This document shows positions 46,930 through 57,937 of a DNA stretch of 64,000 nucleotides, piece by piece. Origin of the DNA: Oopsacas minuta (Eukaryota; Porifera; Hexactinellida; Lyssacinosida; Leucopsacidae). A model generated the notes under the pieces. The model saw nothing but the letters and a program-made list of their open reading frames with translations. It did no database searches and was not told the origin of the DNA. The stretch covers positions 434,001-498,000 of the forward strand of contig JAKMXF010000266.1 in NCBI GenBank assembly GCA_024704765.1. The letters run 5' to 3'. Numbering within the stretch: the first letter of the stretch is position 1; every line of letters starts with the position of its first letter. Both the position numbers and the translations under genes were made by a program.

Positions 46930-48374
46930 ATGGATACCGATTATGATTATTTATTCAAAGTCGTGGTTATAGGAGATGCAGGTGTTGGTAAGACTTGTGT
47001 CGTTAAGCGGTATTGTGATGGAGGATTCTCTGATACTGGTATACCAACCATCGGTGTTGATTTCTCCATAAAAACTATCAAAATAGGAACAAAGACTCTC
47101 AAGGTAATGAATTAATGATAATTATGTCTAGCATGTATATAGCATTGACATGGCGGATATTTTGAAATTTTCAGGGAAGTATTCTCAAAATTAACTGAGA
47201 TTTTAGTAACTTATTTTTAGCGATATATGAATGAAGCATTAGGTGTGGCTGTTTACGATAAGCAACCTTGAAATACTAAATTTACTTTATTTCACTTAAA
47301 ATGACTTATAATTGACTCTCTCACTATTTCTTATAGTTTCAAATCTGGGACACGGCAGGGCAAGAGCGATTCAGGACTATCACTCACAGTTACTATCGAT
47401 CAGCTGATGCTGTAATAATAGTTTATGACATCACCAGTCATGAATCTTTCCAGTCCATCAACATGTGGCTACAAGAGATACAGAGGTATTGCGGAGTCTC
47501 TGTATTTAAAGTACTCATTGGGAACAAGTCAGACAAACTGGTATGTATTATTAACTAGAATTTCCCCTTCATTGCTTTATACAAGACGCAGAGTAAGGAT
47601 AGGAAGGCTGAGCTAAGGCCTCTGCTTTGTGAAGAGATCTAATCGTTCAATCGTTACGTAACGGAAATTCTCCATATTTGACCCCCTTCCTGTGTCAGTC
47701 TGTCACGCATTACCCCCTAGGTAACGTTACTTAAGTTTGAACTGATAATATTGATGATACACGTACTTATCTCCTCAATGTTATTTTTAAGTCCCTCCCG
47801 AATTCTTTATCCAATGGACCGAAATTTGGCTTCATCTAGCTTTTATGAATAAGCATGATTCTATCTTGAATAATAGTAATTGTTCACTTTACTCGGATTC
47901 AGCTAACTAATTGCATATAATTGGGATACAGTACATATAGTAGGCGGGTACAGTAGTTACCCGCTAGTATGCATACGTCTTATAACCAGGGTATTGAATT
48001 TCGGAAATATTTTCTCTTTATCGGCCATTTCAACGTGATTCGAAGTAATATTGTATCGTATGCTAATTCGACGCTGAAGGATCCATAGTAGTATACAATA
48101 TTATTGAAACATATTGTACTATATAACTCTATAGGATTCGAGACAAGTCCAGAAAGATGACGGTACTACTGTAGCAGAGAAAGACAATATGCCATTCTTC
48201 GAGACTAGCGCAAAAGAGAACTCAGGAATCGATCAGCTGTTCACTAACCTCGGAGAACAGCTGTTAACACAACAATCAGGAAAACTTAGGCCAGGCGTAG
48301 AAAGAGGAGGAGCACATGTTCTCAAGGGTGAGACAGTCTCTGTAAACGGAGAGAAGACCTGGGGCTGTTGCTAG
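46930..48374 (+). CDS. Rab family small GTPase
   Basis: Three exons: 46930-47103, 47337-47540 and 48135-48374, 205 residues. GTP-binding motifs are all present: GDAGVGKT (15-22), effector-loop Thr in IPTIGVDF (38-45), WDTAGQE (62-68), NKSD (121-124) and ETSAK (149-153). The C-terminus WGCC is a double-cysteine geranylgeranylation site. Rab-specific signatures include [20 protein letters not shown] and YDITSHESF. It most resembles the Rab19/30/43 group (Golgi and post-Golgi traffic), but subfamily assignment needs a tree. The start ATG follows TTCAG by one base. Introns are 233 and 594 bases. Confidence 0.92.
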
Positions 48375-49057
48375 ACAAGGATATAGGATAGCAATTGATA
48401 CCATATATTACCTCTGTATTTCTGTCTTACTTCCCTGGCTAAACTGAGTGTAAATATTATTACTATTCTTTGTTTCATTAACACTTCTAATGAATACGCT
48501 ATTGCCTCAGTTTGTATGTTACTAGTTAGATTAATATCATAATTATTAATTCATGTTAGTAGTTGTAATAGACCTATTTTTATCTTGATAATTATCATAC
48601 GTATATCAACTATATTGGAGAGAGAGTGAGATATAGTAGAACTCGAATAAGACTTACATTCGGATATTATCTATCAGTTTTTGTTTGCAGAAGGGTTACG
48701 TCTTATCCTAGTTCTACTGTAATACTCATGATTCCTAACATAATTGGATAATCGCTATTTACAGCGGATTATGTGATTGTCTGACTCAGTATCCTCTGAT
48801 TAGATAAATTTGAGTATGAATCTAAAGTCACCAACTTTCGTTAATCCAACATTATTATGTATTCACGAGGGCATCACTGTATCATGCGTATATCAACAAT
48901 AGTTATACCAGGTCATGGGACCTTTGAACTATGTACTCCTGCCAGGAATACTTATTTCCCGTCAATTTTGGAATTCTAATTATAGAAATCTATAAATAAG
49001 AAACTCAATGTATTCCTCAATTTTACATCTAGTTCAGTACAATAGCTCGATTTATAA
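48375..49057. other. Intergenic stretch between Rab and COA1
   Basis: About 680 bases with a family C MITE (48632-48722) and no gene. Confidence 0.6.
48632..48722. mobile_element. Family C MITE
   Basis: TATAGTAGAACTCGAATAAG and CTTATCCTAGTTCTACTGTA are inverted ends about 90 bases apart, related to the palindrome at 9904-9965. Confidence 0.75.
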
Positions 49058-49471
49058 ATGACGTCATTTTACAGTGTAAAGAACCTAGTCGGTTTAAGCG
49101 GAGTAATCGGGCTATTGATGGCAGGGTCTATATTTTATATGCATCGCAAAGTACAGAGTAATATTACTAAGGGTATACCCTACCAGCTGGCACTCAAAGA
49201 GCTAGATTCTAGTTCAAATGTATGTAAACTCATAGGCAGACCTATCTCATTAAGACAACTGGATTTAAGTGACAAGGGTAATAGGATAGATTATAAATCT
49301 GCTTATTTAAAGGTACCATTCACAGGGAGTAAGCGGTCTGGGGTAATACATGCAGTTGTTAAAAAGCGCGAGGAAAGATGGGAGGTTATTAAGCTATCTG
49401 TAGAGTTAGAAGTTCCTATGAAGGAAGGATGGTCACATATTATTATCAAAGATTTTGATGATGCGAAATAA
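49058..49471 (+). CDS. COA1: Cytochrome c oxidase assembly factor COA1 homologue
   Basis: Inner mitochondrial membrane factor for complex IV (and early complex I) assembly. The 137-residue product (human 146) has one N-terminal membrane helix (about 11-29, VGLSGVIGLLMAGSIFYMH). The COA1 domain follows: YQLALKELDSSSNV, then LIGRPISLRQLDL (human LGPPLNIHYLKL), AYLKVPFTGSKRSG (human AKLKIPVSGSKSEG) and RWEVIKLSVEL. It is a single exon. The stop is 195 bases before the CCDC146 start on the same strand. Confidence 0.88.
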   Translation: MTSFYSVKNLVGLSGVIGLLMAGSIFYMHRKVQSNITKGIPYQLALKELDSSSNVCKLIGRPISLRQLDLSDKGNRIDYKSAYLKVPFTGSKRSGVIHAVVKKREERWEVIKLSVELEVPMKEGWSHIIIKDFDDAK

Positions 49472-49666
49472 TATATTAAATTTCACTTAACCACATTCGA
49501 ATTTTTGGTATTTTGGATTTCTTCATGGCCAAGTTCGACCTTTGTACCAAGGATTTATTGAATTCATAGGTTATATAACAGTCCATTGAAATATATCATA
49601 AAAGGTAGATATTATTCATTTTGCTTGAACAATTGTTAAGCTTATGATATTCTGTGAGATTTCTGA

Positions 49667-52600
49667 ATGAGCGAAATAACAGCTGAAACCCCTGGAGAAG
49701 ACCCACCTCCAGCAATTAATGGTGAAGTTGTAACCTTGGATACTGGACAGGAATATGGGAATTTAGACGAAGAGCAACCCGATGACTTACCAGTATCAGG
49801 TGCTTAATATGTTAGTTAATAACTTTTAATATTGTTATAACGTCATTTTATTTGTTTAGATTCTGACTCAGGGATTTCCCTGATTGAGATTTCAGAAGCT
49901 ACATACCTACTACAAGAACTGGTAACCATGGAAGCACTACAACCAGACAGAGCTCAAATACTCAAGTACAAGTATATGGGTGAGTTGAGTTTATTTTATT
50001 TTAGTATTATATTAATGTATATTGTGTGGTAGATATATATGGGAAATTTATCGAGAGCAGGGACTACGAACAGAGCCTACTGTCTGAAGTTAGAAGTCTA
50101 CGTACTTGGTTAATTAGACATAAAGAATTGACAGACGCTTTTGAATCAGCTCCACCTCCTCAACTAGATGCAGGAGATACAGAAGCAGATGATAATAAGG
50201 TAAATACGCTCAGAACTAAACTACTGAGGATTAGTAATGATCTGGAGTTGAGTAGAGAGAGAATAGTTAAGCTAGACTTTGAAGAGAATAATTGTAGAGA
50301 AGAGATTGAAGAACTGAATAGTGAGCAAGAAAGGTATTTAAATCTGAATATAGTATACCGTATATGTATTTATATACCTTACGGTAATTGTCCTTCACTT
50401 AATTAAGTAGATATCGACATTTTAATTCATTAAATATGGTCTTGAAACTTTCCTTCTAATTGAAATAATATCGCCTTTTAGAACTCCTATATGTATCATT
50501 TAAGCCCTTGGATTCGGTAGGACAGGAGTTGACTGTATACTATCACTCAAGGGTTTATCAGGTATATACGACGAGTTTAAAAGCGCTTTAACTAATTTAT
50601 ATCTAGAATCTAAGAATGCGGACATTCTCTACATATATAGGAGCTTAAAAAACAAACGCATCAGTGAGAATATCACCGTTTTGGCTTATTGCTTTAGAAT
50701 CGATGAAATCTTGGGCATAATTAGTGTCTCACGCTCCTATAAGAACCATGAGCCTAGTATTAACACGAAAAATCAATGACATGTCTTAACTTCTAACATT
50801 CTATTAGTTGTTCTTTTCTGAGAACTTACATGTACATTGAATTGTGTTTTTGTTACCTAGCCTGTGATAACAATAGCACAGAAAAGAATATAATTGTTTA
50901 GAATTTTGTAGAATCTCTAAGTTGGACAATGAAGAAGAACTACTCCGAGAACTAGAGACTTCTATAGATGATTTGTGTATGGATATTAAACAGAGACAAG
51001 TAGAGGTAGGAGGCGTACAAGGAGAGATAGAATTAGCTCTAACTAATCTTAAAAACCAAGAAGAAGAGTATGAACAGATTCTAATACGAGAAGACAAAGC
51101 TAAGAAGGAATTAGTTCAATCTAAAACAGCTCCTACGAATATTCTAGTTGCTATTGATTCTATTAACAGACAGAAAGATGAATTGTTTATTTCTATACAA
51201 GATAAGCAATCACAAGTTGAAGCATTGCTGTCAGATTTCGCGAAGAATAAAGATGAAGTAAAGAGGAGAGAAGAATTGAAAGAATCGCTACAAGTTGAAT
51301 TAGAGCAGTTGATGGCTAGAAACAGAGAGGGACAAGAGGAATTCAGTGACATGGAGAGAGGAATAAATCAGGGTCTGTTAGAACAAGGCAGTTTTGAGTC
51401 TGATTTTATTCTAGTTGATAAACAGATGAAGGAATTGTCAGAAGAGGTTAAGAAAGAACTGGAGCAACTTGACAAGTAAGTTTATTGTTACTACCATTAT
51501 GTGTAGTACAGTGAAACTTCCACAAATTGGGTAGCATTTCCTTGTTGGAAGTTGAAATGTTGATTGCCTATGAGGGAGAATTGATATTTGCGCTTTTCTA
51601 TTTATTTGTTGGTATCTCCTATTTACTGTGTTCATATAACAACAATACTCTACTGTAAATACGGTTACCTCAATATCATTGTATAACTATATCTTACTCC
51701 CATCAAGACGACAGAAAGCACATGATTCTCATTTGAAACACATAAAAAGAACAGACATGAATATAAGCAGATTAGAAGGGGAATTAGAGTTGTTAAGAGG
51801 AGTACAGAATAATCTTCAAATAGATATTGATAATAGAAATGCTCCTATACCTGATATAGAGAAAAGGATAGGAGAAATGCAAAGATCTCTCAGAGAGAAT
51901 CAGTCTTTGTTAGAAGCACAAGTATTTTCCCATGTAAGTTAGATGTACTAATCTATCTGATCGATGTTGTTCGCGGTTTTGAGGCACTCTTCTCTTGATT
52001 GGAAGGGGAATTAGTATATTGCAAAATATACTATATCCCTCATCCATGGTTAAATTACTAATAAACATGAGAGACCCTTTTTGTCAATTCAATACTACCT
52101 ATTGAATTGAGGTAGACATTTTATGTGTGTTATTTTGCTCATAGTCAACTGTAGATCAAGATTTATCAGAAATAAAGGTAAGAGAGAATAGAGTCATAAC
52201 TCAGATATCAGATCTTGAGAAAGAAATGAAAGAGAGTTGTCTTATTGAGAAGACATGCTTGAAAGAGAGAGAAGCAGATATGGAGAAGATGTATAAATTA
52301 AGAATTACTTTAGAACAAATTATAGATCAAATCAAGACTAAATCTGGAGTTATTTCTGAAGAAAGTAAATGTCTTAAAGATTTGGAAAATAAGGTAAACT
52401 ACAATGTAACTTCCACAAACGGGGTGTCAGCCTGCCAGAGACGCCGAAAATACCGACCCCGTTTCTGCTGAATATTGCAAATTTCCCGTTTGTGGAGTTT
52501 ATTTGTATTGGCTAGGAATTCGCTTTATTTATTTTTCATTCCGTTCGCAGAAGTTTCCCTGTTTCTATAGGTCCCATTTGTAGAGGTTACACTATAGTAC

Positions 52601-55032
52601 GATCTAGTACAACATTTGTTATTACTCCTTTCATAGGTAAAATACTACACAGAACTACACCAGACTGTTAAGGGAGAAGTTAGCGGTATCATTCAACTGA
52701 TACAAGACTTCAAACAAAAATCTGCTGAACTGAAAGAGAAATACAAAATACTTGAAACAGAATTATCAACTTGTAAAGATGATTGTGATAGAAAAAGCAA
52801 ACTATTACAAAGATCTCGTCTTAAATACACTAGTGTTATTGGAGTTAGAGATTCCTTCCTTATAGACTTAAGTAAGGTTAGAATACAACTTGTGGAGACT
52901 AGGTCAGAGATAGAAGAACAGAGAGGAGAAATTAAGAAGATGGCTGGTATGATTAATGCTGCTGAAGAGGAGATGGTTAAGCTTAGGAAAAAGTTAGTAC
53001 GTATTTGCTTGAATTTACTTGCTAGTCGAATTTGGCATGAGAGGATTAATTCCAATACAAAATGGACTCTAAGTCTGAAATTGGTACTTTTCTTGAAAGT
53101 CCATTGGCAATTTCTTGTATTTTTTTTATTTTCTTGTATTCCATGTTCTATTTCAAATATCGAATATTCGAATATATCCAAAAATATCCATAAAAGTAAC
53201 TAAATTTCCTGTTGTATAAATATCCCAAGATAACACAAGATTTCCGAGATTGTTGCAAATATGAACACAACCAATAATACGGCATTTATTTGTGCTTTCC
53301 TGGTATTCTTTTTCAAATTTACGTAGGTATGAATTGATGTTACAAGAGAGAAATGACAGAGGAATACAATTAATTGAGAGAAATGAAGAAACAGCTATTT
53401 TCTATGAAAAGCTAAATGTACAAGATTCTGTGTTGAGAAGAGGTTTGTAATGTCAAAGATATGGTAGTGGTGAACTGGTGATTAATTCGAATCTTAGAGA
53501 TAATATGTGCACTTTTCCAAATACTTTTATTTCGGTTTATACAATGAATTTTTGTTCAGCTCTCTCGGCCGCCCGGACACCATAAGTCGGTTCCTTGATC
53601 TAACATCAAAACTTATTTCTAGTCGTTGAGAGCTCGAAACCGAGACTACAAAGCACATTCCTCGATTGAGTGTGATGAAACTAAGATAAATATTACGTAA
53701 TATCTATCATATGCTCTGGGTTAGGGCGTTTATGACTACATTATACCATGGATAAGAAGTAAGAAATTCGACTGGTCCTTTAGTGTACTTATTGACGAAA
53801 TATCTTTTAATTTATAATAATTAATGCAAACCATCCATAGGTAATATCCAGCTAGAGAGTAGAGAAGAGGAGCTACGATTCCTCCGTGTAGAAATCAGAG
53901 ATATACAGAGACAGATAGACACCTTAAGAAAATCTACACCTAAGGCTATACAGCTGGAACAAGAATTGGTAGATTTACAACAACAAATGTCTGAAGCACA
54001 TGAAACACTCAGGGTGTTAGAACGTCGTGCTGAGAAGCCGAGTGAAAATCCTGCTCGTCTTGTGGAGGTGGGATCATTTCCTGTTGGTAGTTTTGAAGAG
54101 TTACAAGTAAAGTCTCTTAAACTAGAGGAACAGCTGATTGGTAAGGAAACCCAGGTTATGGAGAGAGAGTTGTTGTTAGAACATGTGGAGAGGATAACAG
54201 AGAAAGCTCAGGTAGTAGACATTGCGACTCTATTAATCGCAGTCTACTAAAATTAGTACTGTATTTATATAATTAATTATACTATAGACTCGTGTGAAAC
54301 AAACCTGCGCTTATACCCGTGATCAATCTTCCCATATGTGTGAGATTCAGAATCAGCTGAAGGAAAGCACTAAGAAACTAATGGCTCTGCTATCAGAACT
54401 ATCAATGCTTAGAGCATCTAGCTTACAGCTACAGAGAGAGGTGGATGAGAAGGAGAATGAACTGGTAGAGAATTACCAGAGATTAGAGCAAGGACTACCT
54501 CCATCTGAACAAGCTGAGATATCATGGGAGAGAATGGTAGATTATAGATTTTTATTATATTTTATACCCAAAAAAGGTCAAGCAATAGATGCAATTCTGC
54601 TTGACGACGGATATAGAGCGTGTTTCCAAATTAATGATATCTCTTCTTCAGGAGATACTACTACTATATACCCAAATGTGAAATTTTCGAATTTTTTGTG
54701 GGAATTGTGTAAAGAATTTAGTGTTCTGAATCATTTCGAGCTTAACACTCAACTGTAAGCGGTTTAGATTGAGAATATTTTTGCAGGTACGAGTAGAGAA
54801 AGCTAGAGAGAGGCATGACGAGGTTATAGCATCAGAAGCCTCTAGTAAAACTGACCTCGGAGGTGGAGTACTAACAACAGCTCACAGGCGTCCTAACGCA
54901 TACATCCCTGACTGTGACGGTGAGCTACCAATCCCAAAGCCCTACGGATCACACGCACCATTCAAACCATCTGAACAAGGCAGTAATATCAGACACATTC
55001 GTAAGCCTGTATTAAAGCCGATACAGTTATAA
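49667..55032 (+). CDS. CCDC146: Coiled-coil protein CCDC146 homologue
   Basis: Centriole- and axoneme-associated coiled-coil protein (needed for sperm flagella in mammals). Eleven exons: 49667-49799, 49860-49979, 50033-50333, 50912-51475, 51708-51933, 52145-52393, 52637-52992, 53327-53442, 53841-54211, 54288-54536 and 54787-55032. They total 2931 bases, 976 residues (human 955). An acidic disordered N-terminus is followed by long coiled coil through about residue 890. The conserved C-terminus carries family phrases: [64 protein letters not shown], then [20 protein letters not shown] and HAPFKPSE near the end. Several introns contain family A or B MITE sequence. Intron 6 has one starting 6 bases after the donor. 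Confidence 0.93.
50490..50538. mobile_element. Family A right-end fragment in CCDC146 intron 3
   Basis: GGACAGGAGTTGACTGTA is a family A right terminus preceded by degraded element sequence. No left end was found. Confidence 0.5.
51513..51545. mobile_element. Family B left-end fragment in CCDC146 intron 4
   Basis: TACAGTGAAACTTCCACAAA followed by 'ttgggtagcatttcc' is a family B left end. The right end is missing. Confidence 0.6.
52400..52596. mobile_element. Family B TIR element filling CCDC146 intron 6
   Basis: TACAATGTAACTTCCACAAA and TTTGTAGAGGTTACACTATA are inverted ends 197 bases apart. They occupy most of the 243-base intron. The element begins only 6 bases after the donor at 52394. 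Confidence 0.85.
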
Positions 55033-55845
55033 TAATGTACTAGTAATCTCGTATTTACATTATTATAGTATTAATTGTATGATTGCTAATAAGAGATACA
55101 AGTACAATGGTACAACAGCAATATATTAATCTTGAAAAAACCAGTGTAACATATTTGTGAGTTAATTAATTAAAATAATGTATTGTGGATGGGTTAACAT
55201 AGTTTAAGTGAGTCGAGAAGTCTCCCACAATCAGAATTGTCTCTGAATGTAGTAGAGGTATTTGAGTTATTTGTTGAATCACACAATTATTCGATATATA
55301 ATCTACGTTAAAACCACCATATCCTGTTTATGCTATATTTTTATTGCAATTATTATAGTAGTAACATGTAGACGGTGATTGAGCATTTGCAAATAATCGA
55401 GGTTGGAACCGAATATCAGTATTCGGTATTCGGTGGTCCAACCGAATATTACCAGTATTTGGTTAGGCAAACCGAATAATATCGGTATTCGGTTAGGTTG
55501 CTATTCATGAATGCTGATATTCGGTTCGATCGGTTTCAACCTTGCAAATAATATTATTATTATTTCCTGTTAGTTGGGACAAATGCAAGAAAATACTCGC
55601 CAGATTGTGAATCATAAACTTGAACAACGTCCACCAGCTGGAATACTTAAGTAATCATATATACCAATAAATTTGCTCTATAAATATAATACCGGTCCCC
55701 GCTCCAATTTCCTAGCTATCTTGGATAATTACTTTCCATAGCCTTAAGGCACGCCTAAACTTCAACTGTGTCATCTCCCCAACTCTCTTCTAATCCCTGA
55801 GTGTAACCAGATATATTTCCTATCCGTGTGTAGATAATTCTAACA
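55033..55845. other. Intergenic stretch between CCDC146 and ankyrin gene
   Basis: About 800 bases with the inverted 'ACCGAATAT' repeat at 55401-55542 and no gene. Confidence 0.6.
55401..55542. repeat. Hairpin-forming ACCGAATAT-type repeat
   Basis: The unit AACCGAATAT/ATATTCGGTT recurs about eight times in both orientations. The outer ends GGTTGGAACCGAATATCAG and CTGATATTCGGTTCGATC...CAACC are inverted. It is either a foldback element or a degenerate palindromic satellite. Confidence 0.75.
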
Positions 55846-57105
55846 ATGAACAGCCTTGATGATATGTTCTTAGCTTCCACCATAGGTGACCTAATCTGGT
55901 TGAAATCTTGCATTGAACAGGACGGATTGAATCCACTAACTTTAAGGAATAAACATGGTTACACCTGTCTACATCTATCAGCACTAAACGCTAGACCAAA
56001 GTGTGTTGAGTTCCTTCTAGGTAGAGGTTTATCTCCAGGCGATTTGACCCACCAAAATAACAACAATGCCTTCCATTTAGCTGTAGAGCGTAAGAATGGA
56101 TCCCGCGGTGTGTTAACATTAAAAATTCTACTATCGTCTTTATTCCACATACCAGCTAATACATTCTTAGACCAGCAAAATACAATTGGGAAAACTCCAT
56201 TACACATCGCTATGGGTCTAGGCTGTATTTCCTATATTAAATTACTGTTAAAAGCTAACCCACAGACAGACATACGTGATGAAGATGGTAATCTCCCGAT
56301 AGATGTATCAAAAATAGAAGGACATTACGAAGCTATGAGATTATTACAGGCTCATCAATGGTCACTCGATAAGAATCGAAAAGAACATTTTATGCTAGTT
56401 TGTAAGAACAAAGAATTATTGGATAATCAACATAAATCACGTGTAAACCTTGAGGTGAAACAACAACAGTCAAAAGCAGCTTACAATGCTTGGACTGAGA
56501 AGAAGAGCTTACCTCTACTACAGGATAACAGACTATATCCAGATTCAGGGCCTATGAATAAACCAAATTCCCTTACTAACTCGCCAGTTATAATGAGAGT
56601 CAACAAGGACATATCTCTTAATCACGAGCAAAAGAAACATAACTTAACTATCTATAAACACACACAACCTCTCCCTGCTCCGCTAGTAATACGTGCTACT
56701 TCTGCACTGAAGAGACATAAATTATGGCTACCAGAAGTTGCCACGAAATCAGCTCCATCTACACGTCATCAAAGGAGAGATTCTTTACAACTCAATTCAT
56801 TTTATGCCTTCAGACCTGCTACACAAGGACGTATGTCTGTATCATTGCCACACCCTAGCGACCGAAACCGTCATAAGGTATGTAAAACGAGTTTAGACGG
56901 AAGCACTGTTTCCATTTGTAATATACCATCCAGAACAAAAACAGCTGATCCCGCCAAAAATATTGTGAAGACAAAATTTACAAATGAAAAGGATAGAGAA
57001 TTAATTTTATCTAAATTGCCAGTAAAGGTTCCTATTCGTATTCAGAATTTCATTTTCCCAGAAACTCAACCTGATCACTGTTATGAAGATTTTAACTCCG
57101 TCTAA
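55846..57105 (+). CDS. Ankyrin-repeat protein, ANKRD53-like
   Basis: Single exon, 419 residues. Four ankyrin repeats cover about residues 1-170: KHGYTCLHLSALNARPKCVEFLL, NNAFHLAVERKN, GKTPLHIAMGLGCISYIKLLL and DEDGNLPIDVSKIEGHYEAMRLL. A basic helical segment follows (WSLDKNRKEHFMLV, QSKAAYNAWTEKKSLP). The tail is long, disordered and basic. The layout (repeats, then a W-x-x-D-K-x-K segment, then a W-containing helix and long tail) resembles ANKRD53, a spindle-linked protein, but similarity outside the repeats is thin. The name is a suggestion. Confidence 0.7.
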   Translation: MNSLDDMFLASTIGDLIWLKSCIEQDGLNPLTLRNKHGYTCLHLSALNARPKCVEFLLGRGLSPGDLTHQNNNNAFHLAVERKNGSRGVLTLKILLSSLFHIPANTFLDQQNTIGKTPLHIAMGLGCISYIKLLLKANPQTDIRDEDGNLPIDVSKIEGHYEAMRLLQAHQWSLDKNRKEHFMLVCKNKELLDNQHKSRVNLEVKQQQSKAAYNAWTEKKSLPLLQDNRLYPDSGPMNKPNSLTNSPVIMRVNKDISLNHEQKKHNLTIYKHTQPLPAPLVIRATSALKRHKLWLPEVATKSAPSTRHQRRDSLQLNSFYAFRPATQGRMSVSLPHPSDRNRHKVCKTSLDGSTVSICNIPSRTKTADPAKNIVKTKFTNEKDRELILSKLPVKVPIRIQNFIFPETQPDHCYEDFNSV

Positions 57106-57313
57106 AATATTTCTACAAATTTATATATTTCTCCATATTACTAACCAATAATAAATATTAAACAAACATATAATATATTAATTAAGCGTAGGAAATATCG
57201 ATAATTAGATGAACCTTAAATCCTTACTAATTACGAAAATGTATTCAAGTGCGTATCAGTATTATTGAATACATTAAAAGGTCCGTAGATTTCGTAGATA
57301 ATTGCACTATCAA

Positions 57314-57937
57314 ATGCAGTCTCTCTCTACAATAATATATATCCTGGGCTATTCAGTAGTGGTGCTTGGTTCAATTCAGAAACTACCTCAACTCTTTCAA
57401 GTGTTAAAAGCCGGTAAAGCTGAAAGTCTCAGCATAGCGAGTATACAGTTTGATATCCTAGCTTATACTATCGCGGCATCTTACGGTTATATATACCGAC
57501 TTTCAATTTTCGCATATGGAGAATTGGTTATTCTATTAGCCCAGAGTTTATTGCTATTCTTCTTAGTTGTACGTTATAACAAACTTTTCAGCAGTACAAT
57601 AATACAATTAGTTATTTTTGTTTACACTCTATGGGGAATCTGTATTGTTATGAGATGGTTACCTCCTACAGTATTATCGATACAATTGTTATTTTCTATA
57701 CCAATAACTGCTTCAAGCAAGCTATCTCAGATATTTAAACTGTATGAATATAAGAGAACAGGTCAAGTTAACCTCTATTCGTATGTGATAGCTGCTTATG
57801 GTTGTGTCATAAGAATTATTACTACAATCATGGAAGTTGGGAATTATACAATTTTGTTTAATTATTCGATAGCAGCTGTTCTTAATTGTATTATTGTTTT
57901 GTTGATCATACGATATAAAGAGAATAAAAGATGTTAA
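57314..57937 (+). CDS. SLC66A3: PQ-loop membrane protein SLC66A3 homologue
   Basis: Seven-helix PQ-loop family protein (PQLC3) related to MPDU1, likely in an endomembrane. It has 207 residues from the ATG at 57314 (human 202). PQ-loop 1 is QKLPQLFQVLKAGKAESLSI. The second loop is degenerate (ASSKLSQIFKLYEYKRTGQV), as in human SLC66A3. Other matches are GELVILLAQSLLLF and the C-terminal CVIRIITTIMEVGNYTILF and IIRYKENK (human RIITTLMTTNDFTILL, VLRYRK). It is a single exon, 208 bases after the ankyrin gene, same strand. Transport substrate is unknown. Confidence 0.88.
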   Translation: MQSLSTIIYILGYSVVVLGSIQKLPQLFQVLKAGKAESLSIASIQFDILAYTIAASYGYIYRLSIFAYGELVILLAQSLLLFFLVVRYNKLFSSTIIQLVIFVYTLWGICIVMRWLPPTVLSIQLLFSIPITASSKLSQIFKLYEYKRTGQVNLYSYVIAAYGCVIRIITTIMEVGNYTILFNYSIAAVLNCIIVLLIIRYKENKRC

